In this document: one piece after another, positions 9,982-20,405 of the stretch
Numbering within the stretch: the stretch's first letter is position 1
How the letters are laid out: the number at the start of each line of letters is the position of its first letter
Origin: Mastigamoeba balamuthi
Lineage: Eukaryota; Evosea; Mastigamoebida; Mastigamoebidae
Length of the DNA stretch: 64,000 nucleotides
Assembly: GCA_902651635.1 (NCBI GenBank)
Contig: CACRSC010000115.1
Location: 16,016-80,015 of the forward strand
Reading direction: 5' to 3'
Program-made: the position numbers and the translations under genes
Notes under the pieces: generated by a model
What the model saw: only the letters and a program-made list of their open reading frames with translations
Told to the model about the DNA's origin: nothing
The model's database searches: none

Positions 9982-12900
9982 TCATGTGTAGTTGGCCTCC
10001 GGCGTCGCCGCTCCTGATGACCCGCGGGCCTCTGCGGGCGCCGGCGACCTCCCGCCACTGCTAGAGGCCGGCGCGGGCGTCCGCGTGGGCGTGGGCGTGG
10101 ACGCGGGGACGGCCGGCGGCGGCGTGGGGGCCCTGGCGAGCACTCTGTCGATGAGCGCGTCGGCGGCAGCCTGCATGGCGCAGCACCTGGCCTTGGCCTC
10201 CTCGAGGGCCATGACGACGGCGGCCTCACCCGCCAGCCGCTCGCTGTGCTTGCACACAACCTCCTCCACCACCCGCACGAGCACCCGCGACGCCTCTGCC
10301 CGCGCCGCCAGCGCCCCCACCGTCATCCCCAGCCGCCCGACCGCCCGCTCCTCCCGCTGCCCGCCTCCCGCCGCAGCCGCAGCCGCCAGCGCCGCCCGGC
10401 GGCTCCTGCCGCACGCCTCCTTGCTGTGCGCGGGCCAGCTCTGGCGCAGGCACGCCACCGAGCAGTAGCACTCGGCCCTGCACAGCGGGCAGCACACCAG
10501 CTCCTCCTCCCGCTCCCGCCTCAGCCCGCACGCCGCGCACCTGCTCCGCGCCCCGCCGCCCTCCTGGCCGCCGCGCCGCAGCGACACCGACCCCCCGCCC
10601 GCCGCCGCAGCAGCAGCAGCAGACGCGGCCACTGGCGGCGGCGACCGCGCAGGCGCAGGGGAGGCAGCGGCAGCAACGGCAGCAGCGGCGCCGTCGCCGA
10701 GGAGCGCCTGGCAGGCAGCGCCGAGCTCGGCGTCGCGCTCGCTGGCGGAGCGGACGACGCGCGCAAAGGACTCCCACATGGCGGGCGTGAAGCGGGCGCC
10801 GGTGGCCGCGGCGACGTCGTAGAGGCAGACGAGGCCGAGGCCGGCGAGGCCGCTGTGGTCCTGGAGGGCGAGGGCGCTGACGAGGTCGAGCACGTCGGGC
10901 AGCAGGCCGCTGGCCGCGTCCCAGAAGCCCGCGACGACGCCTGCGACGGCCTGCAGGACGCCGGGGCACGTCGTGCAGACCCACTCGTCCGCGGCGCCCC
11001 CGGCCGCCAGCGCCCCGGGCTCTGCCGCCGCGCAGCGCCCGCGCGAGTAGCCGACGGCCGTGAAGACGGGCAGCAGCGCCCCGCGCAGCACGAGGCCCCA
11101 GAAGTGCGCGCTGAACTGCGCGCCGTGGGCCGCCAGCAGCCCCGCCAGCGCCTCGGTGGCCGCCGCGCGCACGTCGCCGTGCGGGTGCTGCACGAGCGAC
11201 GAGAGCCCCGTCAGCACGGGGAACCACATGGCGATCAGCGCCGCCTCGTCGCCGTCGCCCGCGCTGCCGTCGCCTGCAGCTGCGCCGCCCGGCCGCTGCT
11301 GCTGCTGCTGCTGGCGCTGCTGCTGCGGCTGCTGGCCCGCGGCCACGTGGTCGCCGACGCGCAGCAGCATGGCGACGGCGTGCCGCGCAAAGTCGACGTG
11401 CGAGACGCTCCTGCCGTACTGCGCGATGGCGCTGCAGAGCGTGCTGTGCAGGTACTGCTGGCAGAGCTCGCGCAGCGTCGTCTCGAGCACCAGCGACAGC
11501 ATGTCGAAGCCCAGCACAAAGACGGGGCCCTCGCGCGCGGCCGCCGCGCTCAGCACGGCGAAGACGCTCTTCCACCCCGCGTGCAGCTGCGGCGCGGCGG
11601 CCTTGACGACGTCCAGCACCGTGTGCAGCACGGCCACGCGCCCCGCCGTCGTCGGCGCCGCCTCGAGCAGCGGCTCCAGCACCTCGAGGACGCGCGCCTG
11701 CAGCCCCAGCGCCGGCGTGTCCTCGCGCAGCGCGCGCAGCAGCAGCGACTTGAGCAGCCACTTGTGCAGCTGCGGCTGCAGCTCGGCGCTGTCGCGGCGG
11801 CCCAGCGCGACGACGAACTCGCGCACCAGCGCCCAGAGCTCGGGCCACTCGGGCCGCTGCTTGTGTAGCAGCAGCACGTCGGCGACCCGCTGCATGCTGA
11901 AGAACCGCGGCGACGCCCCCAGGGCCTCTGCGCCCGCCACGCTGATCAGTGCCCGCATGAACACCGAGAGCTCCGCCTGCGGGGAGTCATCCTGAGTCGA
12001 GAGCACAGGCGGGAGAGGTGGTCTCACGCATCACCACCCGTACGTGAAGTAAAAGTGTATCAAAGTCAGCACAGCNCTGGCGCTGCTGCTGCGGCTGCTG
12101 CGGCTGCTGGCCCGCGGCCACGTGGTCGCCGACGCGCAGCAGCATGGCGACGGCGTGCCGCGCAAAGTCGACGTGCGAGACGCTCCTGCCGTACTGCGCG
12201 ATGGCGCTGCAGAGCGTGCTGTGCAGGTACTGCTGGCAGAGCTCGCGCAGCGTCGTCTCGAGCACCAGCGACAGCATGTCGAAGCCCAGCACAAAGACGG
12301 GGCCCTCGCGCGCGGCCGCCGCGCTCAGCACGGCGAAGACGCTCTTCCACCCCGCGTGCAGCTGCGGCGCGGCGGCCCTGACGACGTCCAGCACCGTGTG
12401 CAGCACGGCCACGCGCCCCGCCGTCGTCGGAGCCGCCTCGAGCAGCGGCTCCAGCACCTCGAGGACGCGCGCCTGCAGCCCCAGCGCCGGCGTGTCCTCG
12501 CGCAGCGCGCGCAGCAGCAGCGACTTGAGCAGCCACTTGTGCAGCTGCGGCTGCAGCTCGGCGCTGTCGCGGCGGCCCAGCGCGACGACGAACTCGCGCA
12601 CCAGCGCCCAGAGCTCGGGCCACTCGGGCCGCTGCTTGTGTAGCAGCAGCACGTCGGCGACCCGCTGCATGCTGAAGAACCGCGGCGACGCCCCCAGGGC
12701 CTCTGCGCCCGCCACGCTGATCAGTGCCCGCATGAACACCGAGAGCTCCGCCTGCGGGGAGTCATCCTGAGTCGAGAGCACAGGCGGGAGAGGTGGTCTC
12801 ACGCATCACCACCCGTACGTGAAGTAAAAGTGTATCAAAGTCAGCACAGCACAAAGACAGTGACAGCGATAACACAAGGTGGCAAAAGTAAGGCCTCCCA

Positions 12901-15900
12901 GACAACCGCAGAGCCCCTGAGAGACCCGAGAAAGGCGCGAGCGAGGTGTGCAGTGGAGACGAGTGCTTGGCGGTCCTCTCCCAGAGCAGACACGAGGTAG
13001 AGGGAGAGGAAGAAGAGGGAGAGAGCTCCGTGGCGCACGCCCTGGAGGTGCGTCGAGTACTGGTAGACGTCGTTGAGGGCGAGCTTGTCGAGCTCCGCGA
13101 TGATCCCCTTGAACGCCGCCGAGGGCCCCAGCACCGACAGCTCCTGGTCCACCGTCGCCTGCCGCCGCGTGGCCGCCACCCGCGAGACGCCCCGCAGCAC
13201 CGCGGCCCAGCAGCTCTCGGGCAGCGCCGCGCCGTGCAGGTGCACCACCTTGATCAGCGTGCGGATGGCCTCGTAGTGCTTCTGCCGCACGGCCAGCAGC
13301 TTCTCGGGCACCAGGCACTTGTCCAGCGCCAGCATGAACGAGTCCAGCTCCGCCCCGAGGCCGTACGAGCAGCTCAGCGTGATGCCGTACCTGCCCCCCA
13401 ACGATCCCGTGAGCAGCGCCCTCAGCCACACCCACCGCAGAGACTTGTGTGTCCGCGACAGTGTTGTAGACAGGGGGTGTCCCTCTGTGGGGCAGCCGCC
13501 GCCTGCGCGCGGGAGCCAGAGGACCGGATAGAGGGGTCCCAGCGCTTGTCTCTCTCCCGAGCCTTCTAAGCTCGGGGGAGGAGGGCTGCAGGAGGCGCAT
13601 GCTCGCACTCTGGGGGGCCTATCCCAGAGGAATTGTCGAAGGCAAACCAACAAGCGGGCACAGCACTGTGGGTCCCAGCCAACGGGCACTACCCCACCCC
13701 CCAGCACACGCGCACAGGAAGGCGAGGCGCACCGCATTCCCTCAAGGCAGAGGTCGACGACGCGCGGGCTGTCGCTGCTGCCGAGGAGCACCTCGAACGA
13801 GACGAGCGACGAGGCCCACATGGCCTGGAACATGGCCGTGGCCAGCCGCGGCTGCAGGCACCGGGGCACGCTGCCCCCGATGCGCGCCCTCGCGGGGTTG
13901 CCGCCGGCCCCCGCGGCCGTCTCGATCAGCCGCCCGAACTCGCGGGCCTGGGCGCCCTTGCCCCTGCGGGCGTCGAGCAGCACGCTGACCCGCCGCTGGC
14001 GCCTGAGCTGCTGCTGCTGCGCAAAGACCTCGAGCGGGTGCTCGGCGACGCTCTCGTAGACGCCGTACGCGTACGACTCGTCGAGGGCGGCCATCCCGAG
14101 GTCCTGCGTCAGGATGCGGTACCAGTCGGCAAAGCCCATCGCCTCGATCGACAGCAGCATCACGGCGAACGCGAACTTGAAGACGTCGTCGGCGCCGCGC
14201 AGCTGGGCCTCGTCGGGGTTGTCGCGGTAGTACTGGATGGCGAAGCTCTCGCTGACGCGCTCGATGGCCGCGCCGTCGTAGGGCACAGAGAACATCGACA
14301 CAAACGTCCGCAGCGCGTTCTCCACCCCCATGCCCTCGAACCGGCACCTGCCAGCCCGCGCCCCCGTGAGCACGCGGACGGGCACCGCCACGGCACACCG
14401 GGGCAACGCAAGCGAGGGAGCAACAGGCGAGTGCAGTCTGGGCTGCAGACAAATCGGCAGCAAACGAGGGGGCCGAATACTAGGCAACTGACGCTTGGAA
14501 CCAACTGCTGCCCGACATCCACCCCAAAACAGAATGGTAATAAAGGACCGAGCACAGCACACGAAACAGCAGAACAAGTCGGCAGTCTGGCCCAACAAAG
14601 CGCCCTCTGCCCAAACCCCGCTGGCCGGGATGGCACGCGCAGGAGCGAGGGCGGCACAGGCGCAGAACAGAGGCAGAGGCGGAGAGCGCGCGGACCTGCT
14701 GGCAAAGGCGCGGAGGACGTCGCCCTTGTAGGGGTTGCTGCCGCAGAGGTAGCGGCCCAGCACGTCGCGCTCGAGCCTGGCGGCCTCGTCGCGGAGGAAG
14801 GCGCCGACGCTGTCGGGCGTGTCCTCGGCGAGGCCCAGCCGGATGGCCGCCTCGAGCCCCCGCAGCGGGTCGAGGTTGAACTTGGTGCACACCTCGACCG
14901 TGTCGGCCGCCCGCTGCTTCTGCCGCGCCATCTCGTCGAGGCTGCGCACCACCTCGTCGCGCTGCTGCGTCGCCTGCGCGGCTGCCGCTGCCGAGGCGAC
15001 GGCAGAGGCGGCGCAGCTCTCGGGGTCGCAGGAGCCCCGCAGCGAGTCCTCGCGGCTCTGCTTGCGGGGCGTGTCGAGGAGCTTGGGGGACGTGGGGTCG
15101 CGGCGCCACGACGCGAGCGACTTCATGATCTCGACGAGGCACTCGAGCGCCATCGTGCGTATCTCCATGTCCTGCGGTATGCGCTTGCCGTCGGCGCCGT
15201 CAAACACGTCCTGCGCCACCTTGGCGATGCCGCTCGTCATTTGCTGGTCCAGGGTAGCACGACGGGTGAGTTGCACGTGCGTCAAACACAGAGTCGGAGA
15301 CAGTGCCAAAAACAGATGCAGCGGGTTACGAAGTGCGAACAAAGACCCCGGCAACATACATACAATGTCATAGAGATAAGCAATACGGGGCCCAACGAGA
15401 AACTAGTAGGTGGAGGCGAAGAAAGAGAGAGAGAGAGCAGCAACGGATGGGCAGAGAGGAGGAGGGCACCTCGAAGATGCTGGTGGAGTCGCTGTCCGAG
15501 GCCGAGTTGAGGTAGAACTCGGCGAGCTGGGCGGGGTCCTTGCAGACCATCGAGAGGAACTGGAGGAGCCTGGCCTTGTGCATGCGCGAGCTGGCGGGGC
15601 TGACGAGCAGCCGCAGGAATACGCTGCGCAGGAAGACGGTGATCTCGCTGCCCAGCTGCTCGCGCAGGTGGCGCATGAGCTCGACGAAGATGCCCAGCGT
15701 GGCGCCCAGCACGCTGGCCACGGGGTCCACCGACGCGTGCAGCAGGCAGTCGCAGAGGTGCTTGCGCACGGCCACCTCGACAAAGTGCGGCTGCCGGCGC
15801 AGCACCGGCCCGAAGCTCCCCACGACGTCGGCGATCAGCCGCAGCGCCAGCGTCTTGCTGCGCGCCGCCTCGTCCTCTGTCTGCGCGCACTCCCTGACGC

Positions 15901-18900
15901 TCAGCTTGCACAGCGAGCAGAACAGGATGAAGCAGTCGTTGACCAGCAGCTCCGTGCTCCCCTCCTCCTCCCCTTCCCCTTCCCCTTCCCCTTCCCCTCC
16001 CCCCTCTTTCTCTTTCTCTTTCTCTTTCTCTCTCTGCTCCTCTCGCTGCTCCCGCTCGAGGCGCAGCTGCAGCTCCGCGGGCTCAGGGGCTCCGGGAGAG
16101 GGCGCGGCGCTGCTGGCGCTGTTGGAGCTGCTGGCGGTGGGCGTGGCGTCGTCGCTGGGGGCCGGGGGGCTGAGGCAGAGGTGCTCGTGGCTCGCTGGGC
16201 AGCTGCTGCCCGCGCGCGCGCTGAGGGCCCGCTCCATCTTGGCGAACGTGTGCAGCACGATCTGGCGCAGCGTGGCCTCGGAGGCCTCGAGCACGCTCTG
16301 CGCCCGCGCGCGAGGCAGCAGCGAGTCAGTATGGCGGATTCAATTGATCAAACACCCGCCAATGCTAATGCCTGCGTTGAGTCACAGAATTCCCGGACTT
16401 GGGAGGCATGGAGAGAACAAACTGCAGTGCAGGGGCCAGGAGGAGAGGAGACGCGGGGGGCAGCGGGGCGCACGGGGTCAGTGGAGGAGACGTGGGCCTT
16501 GTAGGCGCAGTCGATGACCTCCATGAGGTCCGAGTCGTGCANCTCTTCTCTTCTCTTTCTGCTCCTCTCTCTGCTCCCGCTCGAGGCGCAGCTGCAGCTC
16601 CGCGGGCTCCGGGGCGCCGGGAGAGGGCGCGGCGCTGCTGGCGCTGTTGGAGCTGCTGGCGGTGGGCGTGGCGTCGTCGCTGGGGGCCGGGGGGCTCAGG
16701 CAGAGGTGCTCGTGGCTCGCTGGGCAGCTGCTGCCCGCGCGCGCGCTGAGGGCCCGCTCCATCTTGGCGAACGTGTGCAGCACGATCTGGCGCAGCGTGG
16801 CCTCGGAGGCCTCGAGCACGCTCTGCGCCCGCGCGCGAGGCAGCAGCGAGTCAGTATGGCGGATTCAATTGATCAAACACCCGCCAATGCTAATGCCTGC
16901 GTTGAGTCACAGAATTCCCGGACTTGGGAGGCATGGAGAGAACAAACTGCAGTGCAGGGGCCAGGAGGAGAGGAGGACGCGGGGACAGCGGGCGCACGGG
17001 GTCAGTGGAGGAGACGTGGGCCTTGTAGGCGCAGTCGATGACCTCCATGAGGTCCGAGTCGTGCAGGTCCCTGCTGAGGCCCGTGGCGGCGACGACGAGG
17101 CAGCGCATGGCCCGCTCCTGCACCGCCGCCTCGCCCGCCGACGCCACGCACGCCCGCACGCGCTCGAGCACCACCGCCAGCATCTCGCCGCACGACGACG
17201 TCAGCGACGACGGCCGCGCCGACGACGCCGCCAGCAGCGGCCCGCGGACGACGTCCATCGCCAGCAGCCGCTGCAGGCCCTCGAGGCCCGCCACGCACTG
17301 CGGGCCCGGCGACGCGGGCGCCTCGCAGGCCGCCAGCAGCGCCTGCACGACGCACGACACGGCCTCGACGCGCGCGGGCCACGCGGGGGCGGCGCGGACG
17401 GCGTCTGCGGAAAATCGGGAATCGGGGGCGGGCGGGAATCGAACCCGGGACCTCGGTTAGAGCAGGCGGGGCGATATGATGAACTGAGAAGATTGTCGTC
17501 AGGCAGAGGGTGTGGGCGGACCGAGAGCGCGCTCGCAGAGGTCGGCGAGGGCACGGAGCCTCTTCTTCGAGGCGATCTTGTGTATCTCGGCGAGCGACTG
17601 GGCCACGAGCGTCTCAGGGCCGCTGTCCGCCGGCGCGTGGTCGCCCATTGATTCAAAACCCGAAAAACAAATCTGCCGCGGAAAATCTAGCAGATCTCTT
17701 GGTGAACAGAGAGGGCAAGCATTGCATCTCGCTCCTGTTCCCGATCTCCTGTGTTGCTTGCTCCGTCCCGGGGTGCTCGCGAGCGCGGTGCAGTAATTCC
17801 AGTCCCCATTTCCGAAGATTCACCCGGAGAATCTTTCGGGAGGGGCTGAGTCACCCCGTCGGCTGCCCTGGGAAACCCCGGTCACAGCAGGGCGATGAGA
17901 CAGCCCGGGCGTCGAGGGGCGATGCCTCTGGCGTGACGAGCAGCGAGCAGGCGGTTTCTGTAACGCCGGGCATTCCCCAAAACGAGGTGTTGAAGAGATA
18001 TTCAGTGCCACTGTTTTTCCCTCAGCGACACGCAAGGGCCGCAGCACCGACAGCACTGCTCTCTCCGCTTGCCCTCCGCTTGCACCCCACTTTTGTGCCC
18101 TGCCCCCACCCCCCCATGAGCTCCCGCGCCCTCCTCGCCTCGCCCGAGGACGCCGAGCAGTGCCGCGTGGTCGCCGTCGTCGACGTCTGCGCGCCGTCTT
18201 CGTCTTCGCCGCCCGCGTCGACGGCGTCGCCCGGCGTCCCCGCGGAGCCCTCGCGCGTCGTGGCCCGCCGCTGGTGCATGCTGGCCATCCTCTGCCTGCT
18301 CATCGCCAGCAACGGGGCGCTCTGGATCACGTGCGCTGCCCGGGGCTCCTGCGCTGCCCTGTTGGGCCCCGCACCTCGGCTCTCTTCTTTCTCTCTCTCT
18401 CTCTCTCGCCCAGCGTCTCTGCCGCCGTCTCCGCTCGGACGCTCGGGACCCTGGCCGCTTCTGCCCTCGCGGGATCGAAGTGCCGTGTGGGGCCCGTGGG
18501 GTCCCCCGGCCTGCTGCGTGTGCTGGAGGCCTGGTGTCCGTGGTTGTGCTTTTTTTTTTGCAGTCGCAGAGGTGCTTGCGCACGGCCACCTCGACAAAGT
18601 GCGGCTGCCGGCGCAGCACCGGCCCGAAGCTCCCCACGACGTCGGCGATCAGCCGCAGCGCCAGCGTCTTGCTGCGCGCCGCCTCGTCCTCTGTCTGCGC
18701 GCACTCCCTGACGCTCAGCTTGCACAGCGAGCAGAACAGGATGAAGCAGTCGTTGACCAGCAGCTCCGTGCTCCCCTCCTCCTCCCCTTCCCCTTCCCCT
18801 TCCCCTTCCCCTCCCCCCTCTTTCTCTTTCTCTTTCTCTTTCTCTCTCTGCTCCTCTCGCTGCTCCCGCTCGAGGCGCAGCTGCAGCTCCGCGGGCTCAG

Positions 18901-19938
18901 GGGCTCCGGGAGAGGGCGCGGCGCTGCTGGCGCTGTTGGAGCTGCTGGCGGTGGGCGTGGCGTCGTCGCTGGGGGCCGGGGGGCTGAGGCAGAGGTGCTC
19001 GTGGCTCGCTGGGCAGCTGCTGCCCGCGCGCGCGCTGAGGGCCCGCTCCATCTTGGCGAACGTGTGCAGCACGATCTGGCGCAGCGTGGCCTCGGAGGCC
19101 TCGAGCACGCTCTGCGCCCGCGCGCGAGGCAGCAGCGAGTCAGTATGGCGGATTCAATTGATCAAACACCCGCCAATGCTAATGCCTGCGTTGAGTCACA
19201 GAATTCCCGGACTTGGGAGGCATGGAGAGAACAAACTGCAGTGCAGGGGCCAGGAGGAGAGGAGACGCGGGGGGCAGCGGGGCGCACGGGGTCAGTGGAG
19301 GAGACGTGGGCCTTGTAGGCGCAGTCGATGACCTCCATGAGGTCCGAGTCGTGCAGGTCCCTGCTGAGGCCCGTGGCGGCGACGACGAGGCAGCGCATGG
19401 CCCGCTCCTGCACCGCCGCCTCGCCCGCCGACGCCACGCACGCCCGCACGCGCTCGAGCACCACCGCCAGCATCTCGCCGCACGACGACGTCAGCGACGA
19501 CGGCCGCGCCGACGACGCCGCCAGCAGCGGCCCGCGGACGACGTCCATCGCCAGCAGCCGCTGCAGGCCCTCGAGGCCCGCCACGCACTGCGGGCCCGGC
19601 GACGCGGGCGCCTCGCAGGCCGCCAGCAGCGCCTGCACGACGCACGACACGGCCTCGACGCGCGCGGGCCACGCGGGGGCGGCGCGGACGGCGTCTGCGG
19701 AAAATCGGGAATCGGGGGCGGGCGGGAATCGAACCCGGGACCTCGGTTAGAGCAGGCGGGGCGATATGATGAACTGAGAAGATTGTCGTCAGGCAGAGGG
19801 TGTGGGCGGACCGAGAGCGCGCTCGCAGAGGTCGGCGAGGGCACGGAGCCTCTTCTTCGAGGCGATCTTGTGTATCTCGGCGAGCGACTGGGCCACGAGC
19901 GTCTCAGGGCCGCTGTCCGCCGGCGCGTGGTCGCCCAT
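9982..19938 (-). CDS. BIG-type Sec7 Arf guanine-nucleotide exchange factor with C-terminal MYND finger
   Basis: Seven exons in one frame: 19812-19938, 19288-19694, 15480-16298, 14696-15243, 13733-14347, 13039-13390 and 9982-11991, about 1,625 residues once duplicated contig ends are discounted. Order: DCB-like N-terminus; HUS domain (RSKTLALRLIADVVGSFG … SIFE); Sec7 domain (FNLDPLRGLEAAIRLGL … ALRTFVSMFSVPYDGAAIER); HDS helices (SLVSFEVLLGSSDSPRVVDL; CLEGMRYGITLSCSYGL); then a MYND finger with C-x2-C, C-x2-C, YC-x3-C and H-x3-C near residue 1480. BIG proteins activate Arf at the trans-Golgi and endosomes. The catalytic glutamic finger FRLPGEA reads FSVPYDG here and the second Sec7 motif (IMLNTDLHNP) is not recognisable, so activity is uncertain. 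Donors are mostly GTGCGC or GTCCGC. Confidence 0.8.
12076..12076. other. single-N contig join with duplicated flanks
   Basis: The 774 bases before the N (11302-12075) recur after it (12077-12850) with only a few substitutions and a CAG-repeat length change. The simplest reading is two overlapping contig ends joined end to end rather than merged; the extra copy of exon 7 is not a real duplication. Confidence 0.8.
12077..12850 (-). repeat. second assembled copy of the 5' part of Arf-GEF exon 7
   Basis: Near-identical to 11302-12075. It includes the splice acceptor and first ~225 codons of the exon, with one Lys/Arg difference and a shorter polyglutamine stretch. Treated as an unmerged overlap, possibly the other allele. 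Confidence 0.75.
15959..16040. repeat. CCTTCC/TTTCTC low-complexity tract
   Basis: Purine-pyrimidine tract inside HUS exon 3, encoding a Glu/Gly/Lys-rich spacer on the minus strand. The contig after the N at 16542 begins in this tract, which is a plausible reason the assembly broke here. Confidence 0.7.
16542..16542. other. single-N contig join with duplicated flanks
   Basis: About 520 bases left of the N (from ~16019) recur on its right (16543 to ~17065) with small indels. The left contig ends inside Arf-GEF exon 2; the right contig restarts inside exon 3. Confidence 0.8.
16543..18559. repeat. first copy of a ~2.29-kb block repeated at 18833-20849
   Basis: This block holds Arf-GEF exons 3 (part), 2 and 1, the divergent promoter and exon 1 of the MFS gene (18116-18330). 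It recurs with an offset of 2,290 bases. The second copy joins the MFS gene correctly; this one ends in a T-run at 18550-18559 and then jumps back to HUS coding sequence. Confidence 0.75.
18560..19355. repeat. repeat of Arf-GEF exon 3 and intron 2 after an abrupt join
   Basis: From 18560 the sequence equals 15746 onwards (offset 2,814), beginning GCAGTCGCAGAGG directly after the T-run. No N marks this join. It is either a tandem duplication or a misassembly. Confidence 0.7.
19695..19811 (-). other. Arf-GEF intron 1 with a tRNA B-box-like string
   Basis: The 117-nt intron contains GGTTCGATTCC on the minus strand, the consensus of the internal B box of tRNA genes, with a four-pair stem around it. 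No matching acceptor stem or anticodon arm could be folded, so it is not called a tRNA; a SINE-like or chance origin is possible. Confidence 0.3.
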
Positions 19939-20405
19939 TGATTCAAAACCCGAAAAACAAATCTGCCGCGGAAAATCTAGCAGATCTCTTGGTGAACAGA
20001 GAGGGCAAGCATTGCATCTCGCTCCTGTTCCCGATCTCCTGTGTTGCTTGCTCCGTCCCGGGGTGCTCGCGAGCGCGGTGCAGTAATTCCAGTCCCCATT
20101 TCCGAAGATTCACCCGGAGAATCTTTCGGGAGGGGCTGAGTCACCCCGTCGGCTGCCCTGGGAAACCCCGGTCACAGCAGGGCGATGAGACAGCCCGGGC
20201 GTCGAGGGGCGATGCCTCTGGCGTGACGAGCAGCGAGCAGGCGGTTTCTGTAACGCCGGGCATTCCCCAAAACGAGGTGTTGAAGAGATATTCAGTGCCA
20301 CTGTTTTTCCCTCAGCGACACGCAAGGGCCGCAGCACCGACAGCACTGCTCTCTCCGCTTGCCCTCCGCTTGCACCCCACTTTTGTGCCCTGCCCCCACC
20401 CCCCC
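19939..20405. promoter_or_regulatory. divergent promoter between Arf-GEF and MFS genes
   Basis: 467 bp between opposed ATGs. No TATA box is obvious. The same sequence is present a second time at 17649-18115 in the repeated block. Confidence 0.4.

Noticed and set aside
12077-12850. Genuine tandem duplication of an Arf-GEF exon
   Set aside because: It abuts a single N and matches the contig end on the other side, as at the other N joins in the window.
17405-17521. tRNA gene on the minus strand, suggested by GGTTCGATTCC (also 19695-19811)
   Set aside because: Only a four-pair T-stem forms; no acceptor stem, D-arm or anticodon arm fits, and it lies within a well-supported protein-gene intron.
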